DNA from: Glandiceps talaboti
Taxonomy: Eukaryota; Hemichordata; Enteropneusta; Spengelidae
Length of the DNA: 64,000 nt
Assembly: GCF_964340395.1 (NCBI RefSeq)
Contig: NC_135562.1
Coordinates: 14,743,796-14,807,795 of the forward strand
Reading direction: 5' to 3'
This document shows, one piece after another, positions 11,851-24,552 of the stretch. The notes under the pieces are model-generated. The model did no database searches. It saw nothing but the letters and a program-made list of their open reading frames with translations, and was not told the DNA's origin. Position 1 is the stretch's first letter; each line of letters begins with the position of its first letter. Made by a program: the position numbers and the translations under genes.

Positions 11851-14379
11851 TTAGGAATTGTCGATTTCGGGTCATAAATAAAGACCTCAAATATACCAGA
11901 CTACAGACTGTCGCTTGTGTCTTTACTCTGTTGCTGATGTAATAAATGTACATTAGTACGAATTTACAGTCAGTAAAGAAAAAGTCAATACAAAAATTGA
12001 TGCCAAAGTGGGATTTCAAGCGCTATATAAAAAATTAATATTATTATGTGTAATGTTTTATAACTGGCTTTTAATTTGTTGGTTTTATTTTGGTTATCTC
12101 ATTGAAGAAGAAAAATAATAGTCTAGTTAATTACAGCCTGTGCAGGCATTATGACACAATAATAATCAACGAAACCCATCACTGCGGTCCAGCGTGGGTC
12201 GTTTTTGTCCTGTAATCCGCAAAACTTTTAAGGCAGCAATATTTGATTGACAGCTACAATATCGATTGATTATACAATGTTGCAAAGTTTAGTGAAAAGA
12301 TTATCGATTTTTCCGACATGGATCGCACTGACCGTGGTGATTGTACTGACCGTTTGATAGCATTATCACAGAATAATGACGTTAGACTTTAGAGGTCCAT
12401 ATTTATGTAGGTTTACATGGTAAAATGTGCCGGTTTATAAGGGTTTTCTTTCTTGTGTGTATTTTTGTCAACATTAGTCAGCGATACCACATAATTCTTC
12501 AGAAAGGAAACACAAATCTAAAAATTTAAAACGAACAGATTTTTACAAAATCCCTTCCGTCTCTACGAATTTTCAGACAGATTATTGCGCATTTGAAAAA
12601 AATGAACCTGTCAGGAGCAAAGTTTCGTAGTCATATAATCAACACGGCCATTGTTTTTCTCTGGGGAAATCTGATAGTATTCAGATTTCAATATCAAGTT
12701 CGGACCCCTACAATTGTTTGGTTCAAATTTTTTATCTTTGTGTTACTAGCAATAAAATTTAGAGATTTTAAGTCGTTTGAATCTGTTCTAAAATCGTATG
12801 GTTTTGATTTTTTTAATTTCCATCGCAAAATCGAGTAACCACAATGTTATTGTGCCACACTAGATTTGACCTGTGCCATGACCTGTGCTACCGTAATTTC
12901 CACGACTCAAAAAAGCAGCCCAAAATTCTATGAAAATGTGAATAAAAAAACTATCATATGTTTGGATAGATATAAAAAATTGTAATATGGTATGTTTACT
13001 CCTCAAAAACGATTTTCTTAGCTAGCAAAATTAGGAAAGACGATGCCGGACTGACCCAGAACGATTTTTCACCTAGCGCTCATAAGCTTACAAAAAACAC
13101 GGACAGAAGTATCGGACACAGACGGATACAAACTGTCCTGGACGACAGTGATCATGTCTTCAGAACACATCTACTCAACGTACACCATAGCAACAAATCA
13201 GGGGGTGTCGCAACCTAGCAAAGCCAATTACTATTACTAAATAAGTACGGATCGTTGTGGTTATTGACTGACACGAACTTCAAAACTCATTTTTATACAC
13301 ATAGTTTAACTTGTGCTAAAAGACGTTAATCGTAAGCATAGTTCTAATATATCAATCCCGTCTTTTCTGTTATCAACCGTTAAGTTAAGAACATTATAGC
13401 AGGATATTCAATTTCTTCAATTTCAGATTATTTTGTCTCTATTCACTCATTTGTGGTAATTCAATAGGCGATTCCAGACTGCAAACATGAAATAAGAAAT
13501 ACAGCGCCCTCACTCGAATTAGGGGTTTCATCATCTCATTGTACTGTTTCTGAAGAGCTGTACGTGTCCTTGGTATTTTGTATTAGTGTAAACCAGGGAT
13601 GTTTTTCGTACTGTTCAGACATCGAGGAATGCAGCAATTCTCTATGAATAACTGAGTAACCTATACCATGTATACCCCCAAGGTACACACAGACAGGAAG
13701 TAGAGCGCCACCATGGCAAATTTTGGAAAGGCCTATTGATGGTGATCTTGATCTCCACTTTGTCCCTGATATTCAAAGCCACTAAAACGTCGTCAGAGCT
13801 GTATGTTTCATGATTTCCTTAGTTGACAATGTGAGCCTCTTTCAATCGATTACTTTTTCTGGACTACAACATTTATCCCTTTAGGGACAAGTCATTCAAT
13901 TAACCTTGGTGAATGAACGTACAAAATAGAATTGCATTGAAAACGACGTGTCTGCGATCATCGTCACGTGACATACCATAGGCCCTACTATATTACGGCT
14001 CTTTTCGAACACAGGGGCGTGTAATATTTCATAGATTGTTGTTTTCCAGGTCTACAGACTAAATATAACAACCTTTTGATTAATATATATTCCTACATGT
14101 AAAGGGAAGAGACTTTCTTAGTAGTATAGAGATTGATACATTTGTAGCAGCAAGATTCGTACGATATTTTCCTAAGAAAACGGCATTCTAAGCAATAAGA
14201 AAACAACAGTCTATGAAATATTACACGCCCCTGTGTTTTCGAAGACGTTTTCACAGTAACATCATGCCCGGGCATCATGCAAACTGCTACAATTACAATA
14301 GACATGAGTTATAATTTCTTGAAGTTCAAACAAAATCCAATTATGCAGATACTGTTTATATGCATGCATATGCATGTCC

Positions 14380-14382
<3 letters not shown>
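11851..14382. other. ZF1 upstream intergenic DNA, shared with units 2 and 3
   Basis: No conserved coding frame is seen. The region aligns with 29786-32084 (unit 2) and 42916-46590 (unit 3). A GCGCTATATAAAAAATTAATA stretch near 12024, followed by ATT-rich sequence, resembles the 3' tail of an old retroelement. Up to about 12,990 the sequence is closest to unit 2; beyond that it is closest to unit 3. Small ORFs here are broken by indels in the other copies. Confidence 0.6.
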
Positions 14383-14451
<69 letters not shown>

Positions 14452-14519
14452 AGGGTAGAAGAAAATCAAGTCGGGTTTTTCGTCTCTACAAGCCTATATA
14501 TATATATATATATATATAT
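14383..14519. repeat. Two (TA)n microsatellites
   Basis: An uninterrupted TA tract runs about 14383-14447 and a second shorter one about 14495-14519, separated by about 48 bp of unique sequence. The orthologous position in unit 2 (32085-32143) holds a (CT)n tract instead. Confidence 0.95.
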
Positions 14520-14855
14520 CATGTAGGGTCAAGTTCCAGCTAAATCTCCAACATTCCAAAGACTTTGTTATAATTACCGAACGTGACAATGCCTAGACAA
14601 ACGAGGTTGCACGGACGCTAGAGGGCAGTATACAGTCTTCCGACTTCAGATTCGTGGATCTTAATTTAATATATTATTGACATCGTGTGTAACGTTGGAT
14701 AATTTTTCAATATTTCTATCGTTCCAGTTTGCATAAGCAGCAGCCTACCAGTAGACGTCGTGGACTATTGCTCCTTACACTAATCCTCTATCCTAAGTGA
14801 TATTTTTATTTTTGCATGTTTTGATCGACGATAGTGAAAATGTCAGTTAGAATAA

Positions 14856-16621
14856 GGGGCAACATCAAAAGTTCAATATAATATATCTAACTTAATTGCT
14901 TAAGTTAGGTCCCAGACCCCCCCCCCCCACCCCCCCATCTAACTTAACTGACCTAAAATTGAAAATCGTTTCAGACTCGTACTGTATACTTCCACTTTCA
15001 AACAACGTACCAATATAATATACTGAATTATAAATAAAATAGAAAACCATTTTAACTCAGAAAAATACTTTTATTGAAAACCAACAGAACACAACAACAC
15101 TGAATTTACACGTCAAGTCACATTGATTACTAATACTGGTATGTCTGGTTTCACTTTCTTTTATGAAATGGGAGACATTTCGTGACTGGGTGTAGGCTCA
15201 TCAGCAACACTTTAATCGGATGATTTTTGTTTAACTGAAAAATACAGGGCCGGTCGGGAAAGTGTAGGAATCGCCTTTGTTAACTCGTTCGACTAAATTG
15301 ATTGTACAGATAGATTTGATTCATAAAACTTGACAAGATGTTTTGCAAACAGCAGGATACCACTTCCCATTAAAGGCCATTCCAAAGATTAGATCGGATG
15401 AAGTAACCATTTTCACTGGAGTAAAGAACTATATGTAGTAACATTGCAATTCAAACTGTAAAACATTTAACTGTCTCTGCAAAACATAGTTTCAACTAGA
15501 AATTGTATTTACCAGCTCTCATGCTTTTTAGCCTTCAAGTTGTTTCTGTCAAGTCGTATATATTCGCACGTTTCCGTTGATTTTGACTGTGACATCGCAC
15601 CACGACAGCCTGATGAACACGTTGACGCGGCGGCCACGGCTTTCACATGCATGTTCCAACTATCATCTACAAACATCTATAAATCTGTTTATTTATAATT
15701 ATTTCAGGCGATCGAACTTTTGATTTTCAGGAAGGATTGAATCAACATCAGTCGAACGATCAACTTGTTGCGAGTGTAGAAATAAACATTCGCAATACCA
15801 CGCTATCTACGACAATTTAGTCCAAGTTGAGAGGTCACATCAAACATGACATCTCATCGGTAATTTCCGGATTTACATTCGTATTAGTTTCACGTTATAA
15901 CTTATGGCCTAACTTAGAACCTTCGCGTAGGTGGATTTTGGCAACGTCTTCTCCACATAGTCTATTGAAATCAATTATCGTGAAGGTCCTTTAAAATGTA
16001 CCACTACGATTGCACGATCGTCTCTGATCACGTACCCACTGTGACTTCGTTAACTTTCAAACATATTTTTTAACGTATTTCAAAATAGATTGTTTCGACT
16101 CGACCTCCTGGGACATGAACTCGGCTAATGACCGTCGATCATTTTTGTATTTGGCATGCCACAACTTCGTTGCGCTTTCCTGTACACCGGCCCGGGATTT
16201 GCCCTGTTGTTCTTTGATATTTAACTCCCAAATCTTGTTCGCTAGTTTCTGAAAGTCGTTCGAAGGGCATTTATAAATTGTGTGAGGAGAACATATATGG
16301 ACCAGAAAATTGTACGGACGAACCCTTCGTGTCTCGACGACGCCAACTGATGACATGTGCGTACGCACACTCTGGATACCCACCTCGTTCCCAAATACCT
16401 ATTTTGCAGCAAATTTGAAAGCTGAACCGCGTACCGCTGATAAATCGAACCGACTGTACGCAGTTTTTTAGGTAAAGGCAGCCTTGAAATCGTACTAAAT
16501 TTGCCAAGTATGGCGTTAAATCGTTTTTGACGGTTGAGAAATTATTTTGGCCAAAACCCCCCCACCCCCAAACTAAAGCAATTAAGTTTTTTTGTAAACA
16601 TCGATCTTTTGACGTCGCCCC
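14856..16621. mobile_element. PIF/Harbinger-like DNA transposon insertion, 1,766 bp
   Basis: The ends are imperfect terminal inverted repeats, GGGGCAACATCAAAAG at the left and, read inward from the right, GGGGCGACGTCAAAAG (14 of 16 bases match). A TAA target-site duplication flanks it (14853-14855 and 16622-16624). Unit 2 preserves the empty site near 32470-32490 with a single TAA. TWA duplications with G-rich termini are typical of PIF/Harbinger elements. A C-rich stretch lies at about 14917-14935 and an inverted TAACTT motif near the left end. The minus-strand frame at 16057-16383 is not recognisable as transposase or Myb-like protein, so the copy is probably non-autonomous. Confidence 0.8.
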
Positions 16622-17330
16622 TAACAGAACAATGTAGTAGCGATAGCCGTTCAAGTCTACAGATATGCCATCCGAACAGGTGATATCTTCTCTTTATTTC
16701 CGCCAATTCTAACTTTTGGCTTTCCAAAACATTGTGTTCACATCCCTGGATCAATTCTCTACCTTTCTACTCGTTTTTTTTTTTTTTTTTAATTTTTTCG
16801 TTGTTTATTTGTGTTTTTTAAAGAGGGGGATTGATCAAACACTAAAATTTTAAATGACTTACAGGTGAAACTGTCCAAGTATGTGAAGGAAATAAACGGT
16901 GACCTTATCGTTACGTTTCTCTTTTTTACTTTACATGTTAACATGTAATATGGTCCAGCTTTAATTAATAGGACATACCGGTAGTATAGACGTAAGAATT
17001 TATTTTTTCTGTATAATTTGTTTCATTTCAACAAATCTTATGTTGTTTTCTGATTCACTTACTTCGTAACTATCGATGTTGTTATTTTTGCACAATAGAT
17101 TTTATCATTTCACTGTTGCTATGGGCATGGGCTAGTTGCTAGGCATGTATGTGTTCATTTGCCGAATGTTTATCCGTCTCCCTGTACAGCCCTGTTATCA
17201 TCTTTACCAATTACGCCATCATTTGGTTGTAGCTATGGGCGTGGTCTTCAATTTATTGACGCGATAATCATGTTGTGAATAAACCTTCATTCGCACACCC
17301 CGGACATAAATTTAAATCCAAATATTCTCA
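16622..17330. other. Intergenic DNA between ZF2 and ZF1, no gene seen
   Basis: A poly-T tract lies near 16777-16791. The rest is AT-rich sequence shared with 32490-33125 and 46590-47130, closer to the unit 3 copy. The phrase GTTGCTATGGGCATGG recurs in related forms here and is amplified near 56220-56460, suggesting an old dispersed repeat. No conserved reading frame was found. Confidence 0.55.
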
Positions 17331-17690
17331 GTTTGAGAATAACCCAATTTGCATATCATTGATGGCATCATATCATGAACATTTCTTATCTACACACCCC
17401 TAAGAACACTCCTACCAAATTTCAGACCACCCTGCCCATTAGCTTTTGAGTGACACTTTTTGAAACCAAATCACACACCTGTGAAGCAATCATTTTACTA
17501 CTTGATTAATTTCACAACTAGACAACAGAAGTAATGTCCCCACCAAATACCAAGACAATCGGTCTCGTAGTGTTTGAATTTATGTCACACACACACACAC
17601 ACCCAGAGAGGCAGGTAGGCAGGCAGAGAGCCAGACACCGCACCATTCCTACAACACAACTGAACCTTATCAGTTCAGTTATGCTAAAAG
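17331..17690. repeat. Dispersed repeat with CA/GGCA tract and TCAGTTCAGTTATGCTAAAA tail
   Basis: This copy belongs to the family described in the ZF1 intron. It has phrases such as AATTTGCATATCATTGATGG and TCACACACCTGTGAAGC, a CA-rich tract at about 17586-17602, a GGCAGGCAG stretch and the conserved tail near 17671-17690. It occupies the same position in every intergenic region of the array. Confidence 0.6.
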
Positions 17691-17859
17691 GGGTCATTTT
17701 GAAAAATGTTACCCTTGGCCAGCTCTCTTTCCTCTTTGCCTATTATATGAATCATGAGGTTGAGTATCATGACGTCAAGGTGAGAAACACAAAGCTCAAC
17801 TTATAAAGACACTAGACATATTCATAGATGCATACACACATAATATATACATACACATA

Positions 17860-18244
17860 TAAATCAATCAATCAATCAATCAATAAATAAATAAATAAAT
17901 AAATAAATAAAAACATACATACATTCATACATACATACATACATACATACATACATAAATTTATACACACGCGCGCGCCCACACACACCCACACACACAC
18001 CTGCCTGCCTACATACATACATACATATTCTTGTCTATACAACTTCTTTGCCATGTTCTGAAAGTGCCTATAGCAGCACTAACACTCAGGCATCAAGCTA
18101 ACTACTTTTTGGGTTGACAGGGGATTCCAATCAACTTAAAACCCGGTATTACATGTTTTTGAACTATCTAAACTGCCTGCCTGCCCACCTACCTACATAG
18201 ACACAGACAGAGAGACAGACAGACAGAGAGACAGACAGAGAGAC

Positions 18245-18301
<57 letters not shown>

Positions 18302-18335
18302 AACAAACAAACAGACAGAAAGACATCTCCCCCGG
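17860..18335. repeat. Compound microsatellites (AATC, AATA, ATAC, CA, GACA)
   Basis: Successive simple tracts are (AATC)n at 17862-17884, (AATA)n to about 17910, (ATAC)n to about 17956, CA-rich sequence to 18000 and (GACA)n at about 18203-18320. Short ORFs over them encode only low-complexity peptides and are not genes. Confidence 0.9.
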
Positions 18336-18439
18336 CAGCTGAAACTAAATAGGAAATGACAACATCATATGTGAACAAACATTTAATCTAACAAAACATC
18401 GAGTAATGAATGTCAAAATGAACATTAGGTGGGCCTAAC

Positions 18440-18590
18440 TTAGGTAAGAGATTGCATCCTAAGTACACTTGTCCCAGTATTCAAGGTGATTGTACCTAAA
18501 ATACACTTGTCCCAACATTTCAAGGTGATTCCATCCAAAGTACATTTGTCCCAGCATTAAAAGGTGATTGCACCCTAAGTATCAACTCGA
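18440..18590. repeat. 39-bp tandem repeat downstream of ZF2
   Basis: About 3.5 copies of a 39-bp unit containing TACACTTGTCCCARCATT and AAGGTGATTGCACC are present. The same minisatellite has about six copies at 48236-48480 (after ZF4) and about five degenerate copies at 57990-58215 (after ZF5). It is missing after ZF3, where a deletion joins flanking sequence near 34190. Confidence 0.85.
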
Positions 18591-18689
18591 TCATGTACTC
18601 TAGGATCCCTTATAATACAGTCTTTCATTTGTATGAATTGATCAGTTTCGTTATACCACATCTCTAATTATAATATCAACTAGTGTATT

Positions 18690-19191
18690 TTCATACAGTG
18701 CGTCTTTCATATGGGTGGATTGTAAAGTGCTGCATTAAAATTTTCACTTTCCCAGAATCCTTTACCACACATCCTGCAAACAAATGTTATTCATTTAGTA
18801 CAGATTCTCGCATGATTCTTAAGATTATCACTATCATAGAATCCTTCACCACACCTTAACAAACAAACAAACAGCCTTTCGTTTGTGTGGATCATCATGT
18901 CACAGCCCTAGGATTAAACCCTTTTCCACTCTTAACATTCATATGGTCTTTATTTGCAAGCATTGTCATGAGCCTATCCAGCCTGTCACTTTGACTAAAC
19001 CCTTTACCACACTCTTTACATTCATATGGTCTTTCATTTGTGTAGATCATCACTTGCCCCTTCAAGCTACCACTTTCATTAAACCCTTTACTACACTCTT
19101 TACATTGCTATTGTCTTTTATGTGTATGGATCATCATGTGTGTCTTCATATTGCTACTTCGATTAAACCCTTTACCACACTCTTTACATTT
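18690..19191 (-). pseudogene. Fossil zinc fingers beyond the ZF2 stop codon
   Basis: Minus-strand sequence past the stop still reads as C2H2 fingers. The first continues [18 protein letters not shown], then come further stops, then [18 protein letters not shown], an ANKDHM stretch and, near 18700-18850, CGKGFWESEN and FYDSDNLKNHARICTK-like remnants. Stops and lost ligands show decay. An AATAAA hexamer on the minus strand at 18949-18954 lies 238 nt past the stop and is conserved after ZF3, ZF4 and ZF5, so it may serve as poly(A) signal. The region is probably now 3' UTR and flank. Confidence 0.75.
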
Positions 19192-22064
19192 TTATGGTCT
19201 TTCATTTGTGTGGATCACCATCATGTGATTCTTAAGATGGCTACTTTGTTTAAACCCTTTACCACACTCTTTACATTCATATGGTCTTTCATTTGTGTGG
19301 ATCACTATGTGTCTCTTCAGATGGCCACCCTGATTAAACCCTTTACCACACTCTTTACATTTATATGGTCTTTTATTTGTGTGGATCACCATGTGCTTCT
19401 TCAGATTGCTACTACAATTAAACCCTTTACCACACTCTTTACATTCAAATGGTCTTTCATTTGTGTGGATCATCATGTGTGTCTTCAAACTGCCATTTCG
19501 ATTAAACCTTTTGCCACACTCTTTACATTCATATTGTCTTTCGTTTGTGTGGATCACCATGTGTGCCTTCAGAGAGTCACTACGTTTAAACCCTTTACAG
19601 CACTCTTTACATTCATATGGTCTGTTATTTGTGTGCATCATCATGTGTGTCTTCAGACTGCCACTTTGATTAAACCCTTTACAGCACTCTTTACAATCAT
19701 ATGGTCTTTCATTTGTGTGGATCATCATGTGATTCTTCAGAGTGCCACTTTGATTAAACCCTTTGCCACACACTTTACATTCATATGGTCTTACATCTGT
19801 GTCGATCATTATGTGCCTTTTCAGATGGCTACTTCGATTAAATCCTTTACCCCAGTCTTTACATTCATATGGTCTTTCATTTGTGTGAATCATCATGTGC
19901 CTTTTAAGATGGCAACATCGATTAAATCCTTTACCACACTCTTTACATTTATATGGTCTTTCATTTGTGTGGACCATCATGTGTGTCGTCAGACTGCCAC
20001 TTCGATTAAACCCTTTACCACACTCTTTACATTCATATGGTCTTTCATTTGTGTGGATCATCATGTGTTTTTTCAGAGTGCCATTTTGATTAAACCCTTT
20101 ACCACACTCTTTACATTTATATGGTCTTTCATTTGTGTGGATCATCATCATGTGATTCTTCAGATAACTACTTTGATTAAACCCTTTACCACACTCTTTA
20201 CATTCATATGGTCTTTCATTTGTGTGGATCACTATGTGTCTCTTCAGATGGCCACCCTGTTTAAACCCTTTACCACACTCTTTACATTTATATGGTCTTT
20301 TATGTGTGTGGATCACCATGTGCTTCTTCAGATTGCTACTACAATTAAACGCTTTACTACACTCTTTACATTCATATGGTCTTTCATTTGTGTGGATCAC
20401 TATGTGTCTCTTCAGACTACCACTTTGATTAAACCCTTTACCACATTCTTTACATTCATATGGTCTTTCATTTGTATGGATCATCATCATGTGATTCTTC
20501 AGAGTGCTACTTTGATTAAACCCTTTACCACACTCTTTACATTCATATGGTCTTTCATTTGTGTGGATCACTATGTGTCTCTTCAGACTACCACTATGAT
20601 TAAACTCTTTACCACACTCTTTACATTCAAATGGTCTTTCATTTGTGTGGATCATCATCATGTGTGTCTTCAGACTGCCACTTTGATTAAACCCTTTACC
20701 ACACTCTTTACATTCATATGGTCTTTCATTTGTGTGGATCCTCATGTGTGTCTTCAGACTGCCACTTTGATTAAACCCTTTACCACACTCTTTACATTCA
20801 TATGGTCTTTCATTTGTGTGGCTCCTCATGTGCATCTTCAGATCGCAACTTTGATTAAACCCTTTACCACATTCTTTACATTCATATGGTCTTTCATTTG
20901 TATGGATCATCATGTGCCTCTTTAGAGTGCGACTAGCATTGAACCATTTACCACACTCTCTACATTCATATGGTCTTTCACTTGTGTGGCTCATCATGTG
21001 CATCTTCAGATGGCTACTTCGATTAAACCCTTTACCACACTCTTTACATTCATATGGTTTTTCATTTGTGTGGATCATCATGTGCCTCTTCAGATGGCTA
21101 CTTCGATTAAACCCTTTGTCACACACTATACATTCATATGGTTTTTTAGGTATGTGGATCATCATGTGCATCTTTAGGATGCTACTATGCTTAAACCTTT
21201 TACCACACTCTTTACATACAAATTGTTTTTCACTAGTACGGATGCAATTATGTTTTTCTTTATGGCTACTGCAATTTAACCTTTTATCACACCCACTTGG
21301 TTTTTCCTTTGTGTATATTTTTCTGTGTTTTTCAATCCTGCTTTTCTTGCCAACTATTTCACAAAGGGATTGTTTTTGATTTTTTTTAGACTTTACAGGG
21401 GTTTCCACATTCTCTGAATTCATTTCATGTGTATCAGTATTGTCATGACCTCTGTACAACATTTGATGTGTTTTCCTATCACCCTGGATCACCATCTTGT
21501 CTTCAGTTACACATGTATTTTTCCCTTCCAAGGTTTGTAAACTATCACTTCTTGGATTCATATCAGACATTTTCCTTTGATGTTGTCTCTGCTTTACCCT
21601 CTTTTCATCTAATATACGTCTATTTCCCTCCACACTTTGTAAACTCTCAGTGGTACTTGAATTACCAGGATTGCCTTTCCTCACTTTCTGTTCATGCTGT
21701 AGTTTATTCTTTCCCTGGTTAACAATCTCCTCTTCTGTTGTGCATTCATTTTCCTCCAAAGTTTCTAAACTATCAGCATTTGGACAATCATGATTATTAT
21801 CAGTCACTTTCACTTGATGGTCCATTTCTCTCTCTCCCTGGTTGATAATCTTGTTTTCTGTTGTACATATACTTTTCTCCAAATTTGGTGAAATATAATT
21901 GGCATTTGTACAATCAGGATTACCTTTGGTTGCTTTCGTGTGCTGTTCTCCAGTTATATTCTCTGAATTGGTGTCACTCAGAACAGAGTCCTCATTTCCT
22001 ATCGAGTCTTCCTTTAATGTAACATGGCCATAATAACAGAGACAATCAATAACCATAAATATAT
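19192..22064 (-). CDS. ZF2: C2H2 zinc-finger protein, exon 3 (24 fingers)
   Basis: The terminal exon runs from the acceptor (TTTTTGACAG, 22065-22069) to a TAA at 19192-19194. Joined to exon 2 at 29308-29371 it gives about 978 residues. The order is DIFMVIDCLCYYGHVTLKED, an acidic region with four diverged repeats of about 40 residues (CTTE-x3-NQG core), a basic KSKKNQK patch that may act as nuclear localisation signal, two decayed fingers, then 24 C2H2 fingers starting FVCKECGKRF. Finger 17 (KDWGKGF, MIDTD) lacks one Cys and one His ligand. Fingers 7, 9, 13 and 24 have H-X4-H spacing. The stop replaces the Tyr codon that would begin the next finger. A nuclear DNA-binding role is expected from the family; the target is unknown. 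The antisense strand is also open for 680 codons, a consequence of the repeats. Confidence 0.95.
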
Positions 22065-22787
22065 CTGTCAAAAATATAAAAACAGAATTGTATGAGTATG
22101 ATTGAAATGTGGATGCTGGTCACATGAACTCTACTTATAAATTCGGTGGGCAGCTTTAGTTGATTTTTTATTCTTTTAGAGAAAAACATACCCAAACATC
22201 TCATTTGGAACAGAACAAACTGACAAAGGCTGTTGACTTAACCCACACTTTTAAATCAAAAGTAAATGAGTGGAGCATCTTGTCTTCAAAATTTCATCCA
22301 TTTTTATTCATACATGCTCCACCTATACTATTATTACATACATGTATGTACCAGGGCATGCTTGTGGTGTTTTCACTACAGAGCAATACCAAAAACATTA
22401 TTGCATACCTGCATGCAAATTATATGCAAATAAGGATGCAATCATTCCCTACACAAGAAATCATGTGTGATTTTTATGGAAACTTTCCGTTTATGATAAA
22501 CATATGTAACAATAACAGAACCCCATGCCATGTGAGTTCAAGTGTGGGTACTCAGGGGTATTTGCACTCATGCTTGCACTGTTGCAGTGTTTTCTGCTGC
22601 ACTGTCACCCGCTACACTCATGAAAGTACAGGTGCAGACAACACTGCAAGCACACATGCAAATGCCCCAATAATATTCCCCTGCTCAGCCTGGTACTCTT
22701 TCAACCAACTGTTACGCATGATTTTAGTTTCATTTATTTTTGATTGTTTTTATTTGTGAAAAAAACTGATTCAAAACAAACAAAAAT
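22065..22787. other. ZF2 intron 2, 3' part shared by all units
   Basis: It matches 3661-4383 at a fixed offset of 18,404 bp with very few differences. No conserved gene is present. Confidence 0.7.
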
Positions 22788-24376
22788 TTCGCGACAATGT
22801 ATCAATAACGGTGACCTATACATTGACCTCAATATAATTAGTGTACAGTGAGGGTGCGCCACTCAACAAAATCTTGCGAATGTGTAAAATCGAGGTGGGA
22901 CAGAAGTAAGTTCAACACGCACATGCCATATCCCGGGTATGTAGGGGATCACGAAAGCCGAGTGAACATGACATTCACAAGCCATTAACGGTCCAAGTGC
23001 AACAAACCCGCGGGCTTGCCTGACGAAAACGGGTGTCATAAAAGTTGTTTGCATCTCTAAAGCTGTTTGTAGTGTTACTTATAATAGCCTAATAAATTGA
23101 TAACAACTGATATAAGACGGAGATAAGGTTTGCCTCAATTGACCCACTCCTTAGAAATGATCTTACGCTGTGAACTACACTGTTTACTTGTGTTATGTAA
23201 GAGCCCATCATCACATGTGTAAATATTGGTACTCTTTGATAACAAGTGGACTTGCTTCTTTAATGGCTTGTCCCAGTAATGAGTCGAGGATGGCAAGCTT
23301 TCCTGTGCTGAGAATAGGAGGCGTGGCGGGCATTTCAACAACATTATTGACAACTAACTTTCATTGGGACTAGACGAATCACAGATATAAAGCTAAATTT
23401 CTTGCATAAATCATGAAATTGCAAGACTTTATCCTTAGGCATTCAGTTTAAATCTGGTTATTTATTAATGTTATGTACACAAATGATTGTCAGAGCATTG
23501 ATTCTAGTAGTTTGCCCGTATATTTTCTGATGATGCTGCCATACTTGCTCTCCTGAACAATGCAGACTCTGTGAAGGTACATAGAAGTTCAGTTACAGAT
23601 TTTTTTCTGAGTGGTGTACTACAAATTTTTTTTTGGAGCTAAATGTGTCCAAAACAAAAGAGATTGATTTTCGTCGAAATGCATTGCCTGATGGCACCAT
23701 TGTGATTAATGGTGAGCCTGTTGAACAGGTGGTGTCTTACAAATATCTTGGTTTGAACCTTGACAATAAACTCTCATTTACACATCATACTACAGCTGTC
23801 CTAAAGAAATGCCAACAGGGTTTACACATGCTTTGCCGGTTGCGCTCTTTCAATATAGATGCTAAACTGCTTCTGCTGCTCTATCATAGCATTATTGAAC
23901 CTCTTTTAACTTATTGTAACATCTGTTATATTCCTCTGCTCTCTGCTGTCAATCGAAATAAACTTCTGAAAATTTCTTTCACTGCTGCTAAAATTTTGGG
24001 CCTGCCGCCTCCTGCTCTCTCGGACCTTACTGATCGTGCAATACTGCACAAGGCACGTGTGATTGCTGTTGATGACAAACATCCACTTTATGCATATTTT
24101 GATATTCTCCCATCTGGCTTAAGATACCGTTGTCTTAAATGCTCCAAAGTTTGTTACAGCAAGAGTTTTGTGCCATCAGCCGTCAGATTGTTAAATCATT
24201 GCTAAGTTGTATTTGTGTACTAAGTGTATTTATATTTGTATTTATATTTATATTTGTATTTGTATTTGTATTTGTATTTGTGTAGATGTTTCGCTTGGAC
24301 TTTTGTGAGTTGTATACTACATATCCTTGAGGACCAATAAATAAAAAATAATAATAATAATAAAAATAATAATAAT
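22788..24376 (+). mobile_element. Second copy of the LINE-bearing insertion
   Basis: It is the duplicate of 4384-5976. It has a 12-bp deletion that removes CCTTACGGAAGG near 23440 and fewer regular TTTGTA repeats. It was duplicated with the host intron rather than inserted independently, because the insertion point is the same. Confidence 0.65.
23633..24205 (+). pseudogene. Reverse transcriptase C-terminal fragment, copy 2
   Basis: It is nearly identical to 5241-5813; one visible residue change is LLYHSIIEP for LLYRSIIEP. It has the same TTG opening and the same frameshifts upstream, so it was already dead before duplication. Confidence 0.75.
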
Positions 24377-24552
24377 GTACAGACATGACTGAGTAAAGAA
24401 AACAGACATGTATAAGGTCAAAAAGAAATATAATTGGTTATCTTTTTAAAATGTTTTTAAAATCTTTAGGGTCAGCAGCTTAAACTGGGATTGGCCAGGT
24501 TATCGGAAACACATTTTGTTTGTATTTGGCCTTAATTTGCATATAAGAGGTA

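Noticed and set aside
16057-16754. Minus-strand frames of 70-127 codons inside the Harbinger-like element
   Set aside because: They overlap each other in different frames and show no transposase or Myb motif that I can recognise; kept only as part of the element.
18883-20925. 680-codon plus-strand open frame, and similar long plus-strand frames at 62-1306, 1319-2521, 34248-36233 and 58542-59639, each a 28-residue repeat ([20 protein letters not shown] core)
   Set aside because: They are exact antisense of the zinc-finger repeats. One stop-free antisense frame in an 84-bp unit is propagated by repetition. No splice or start context supports them.
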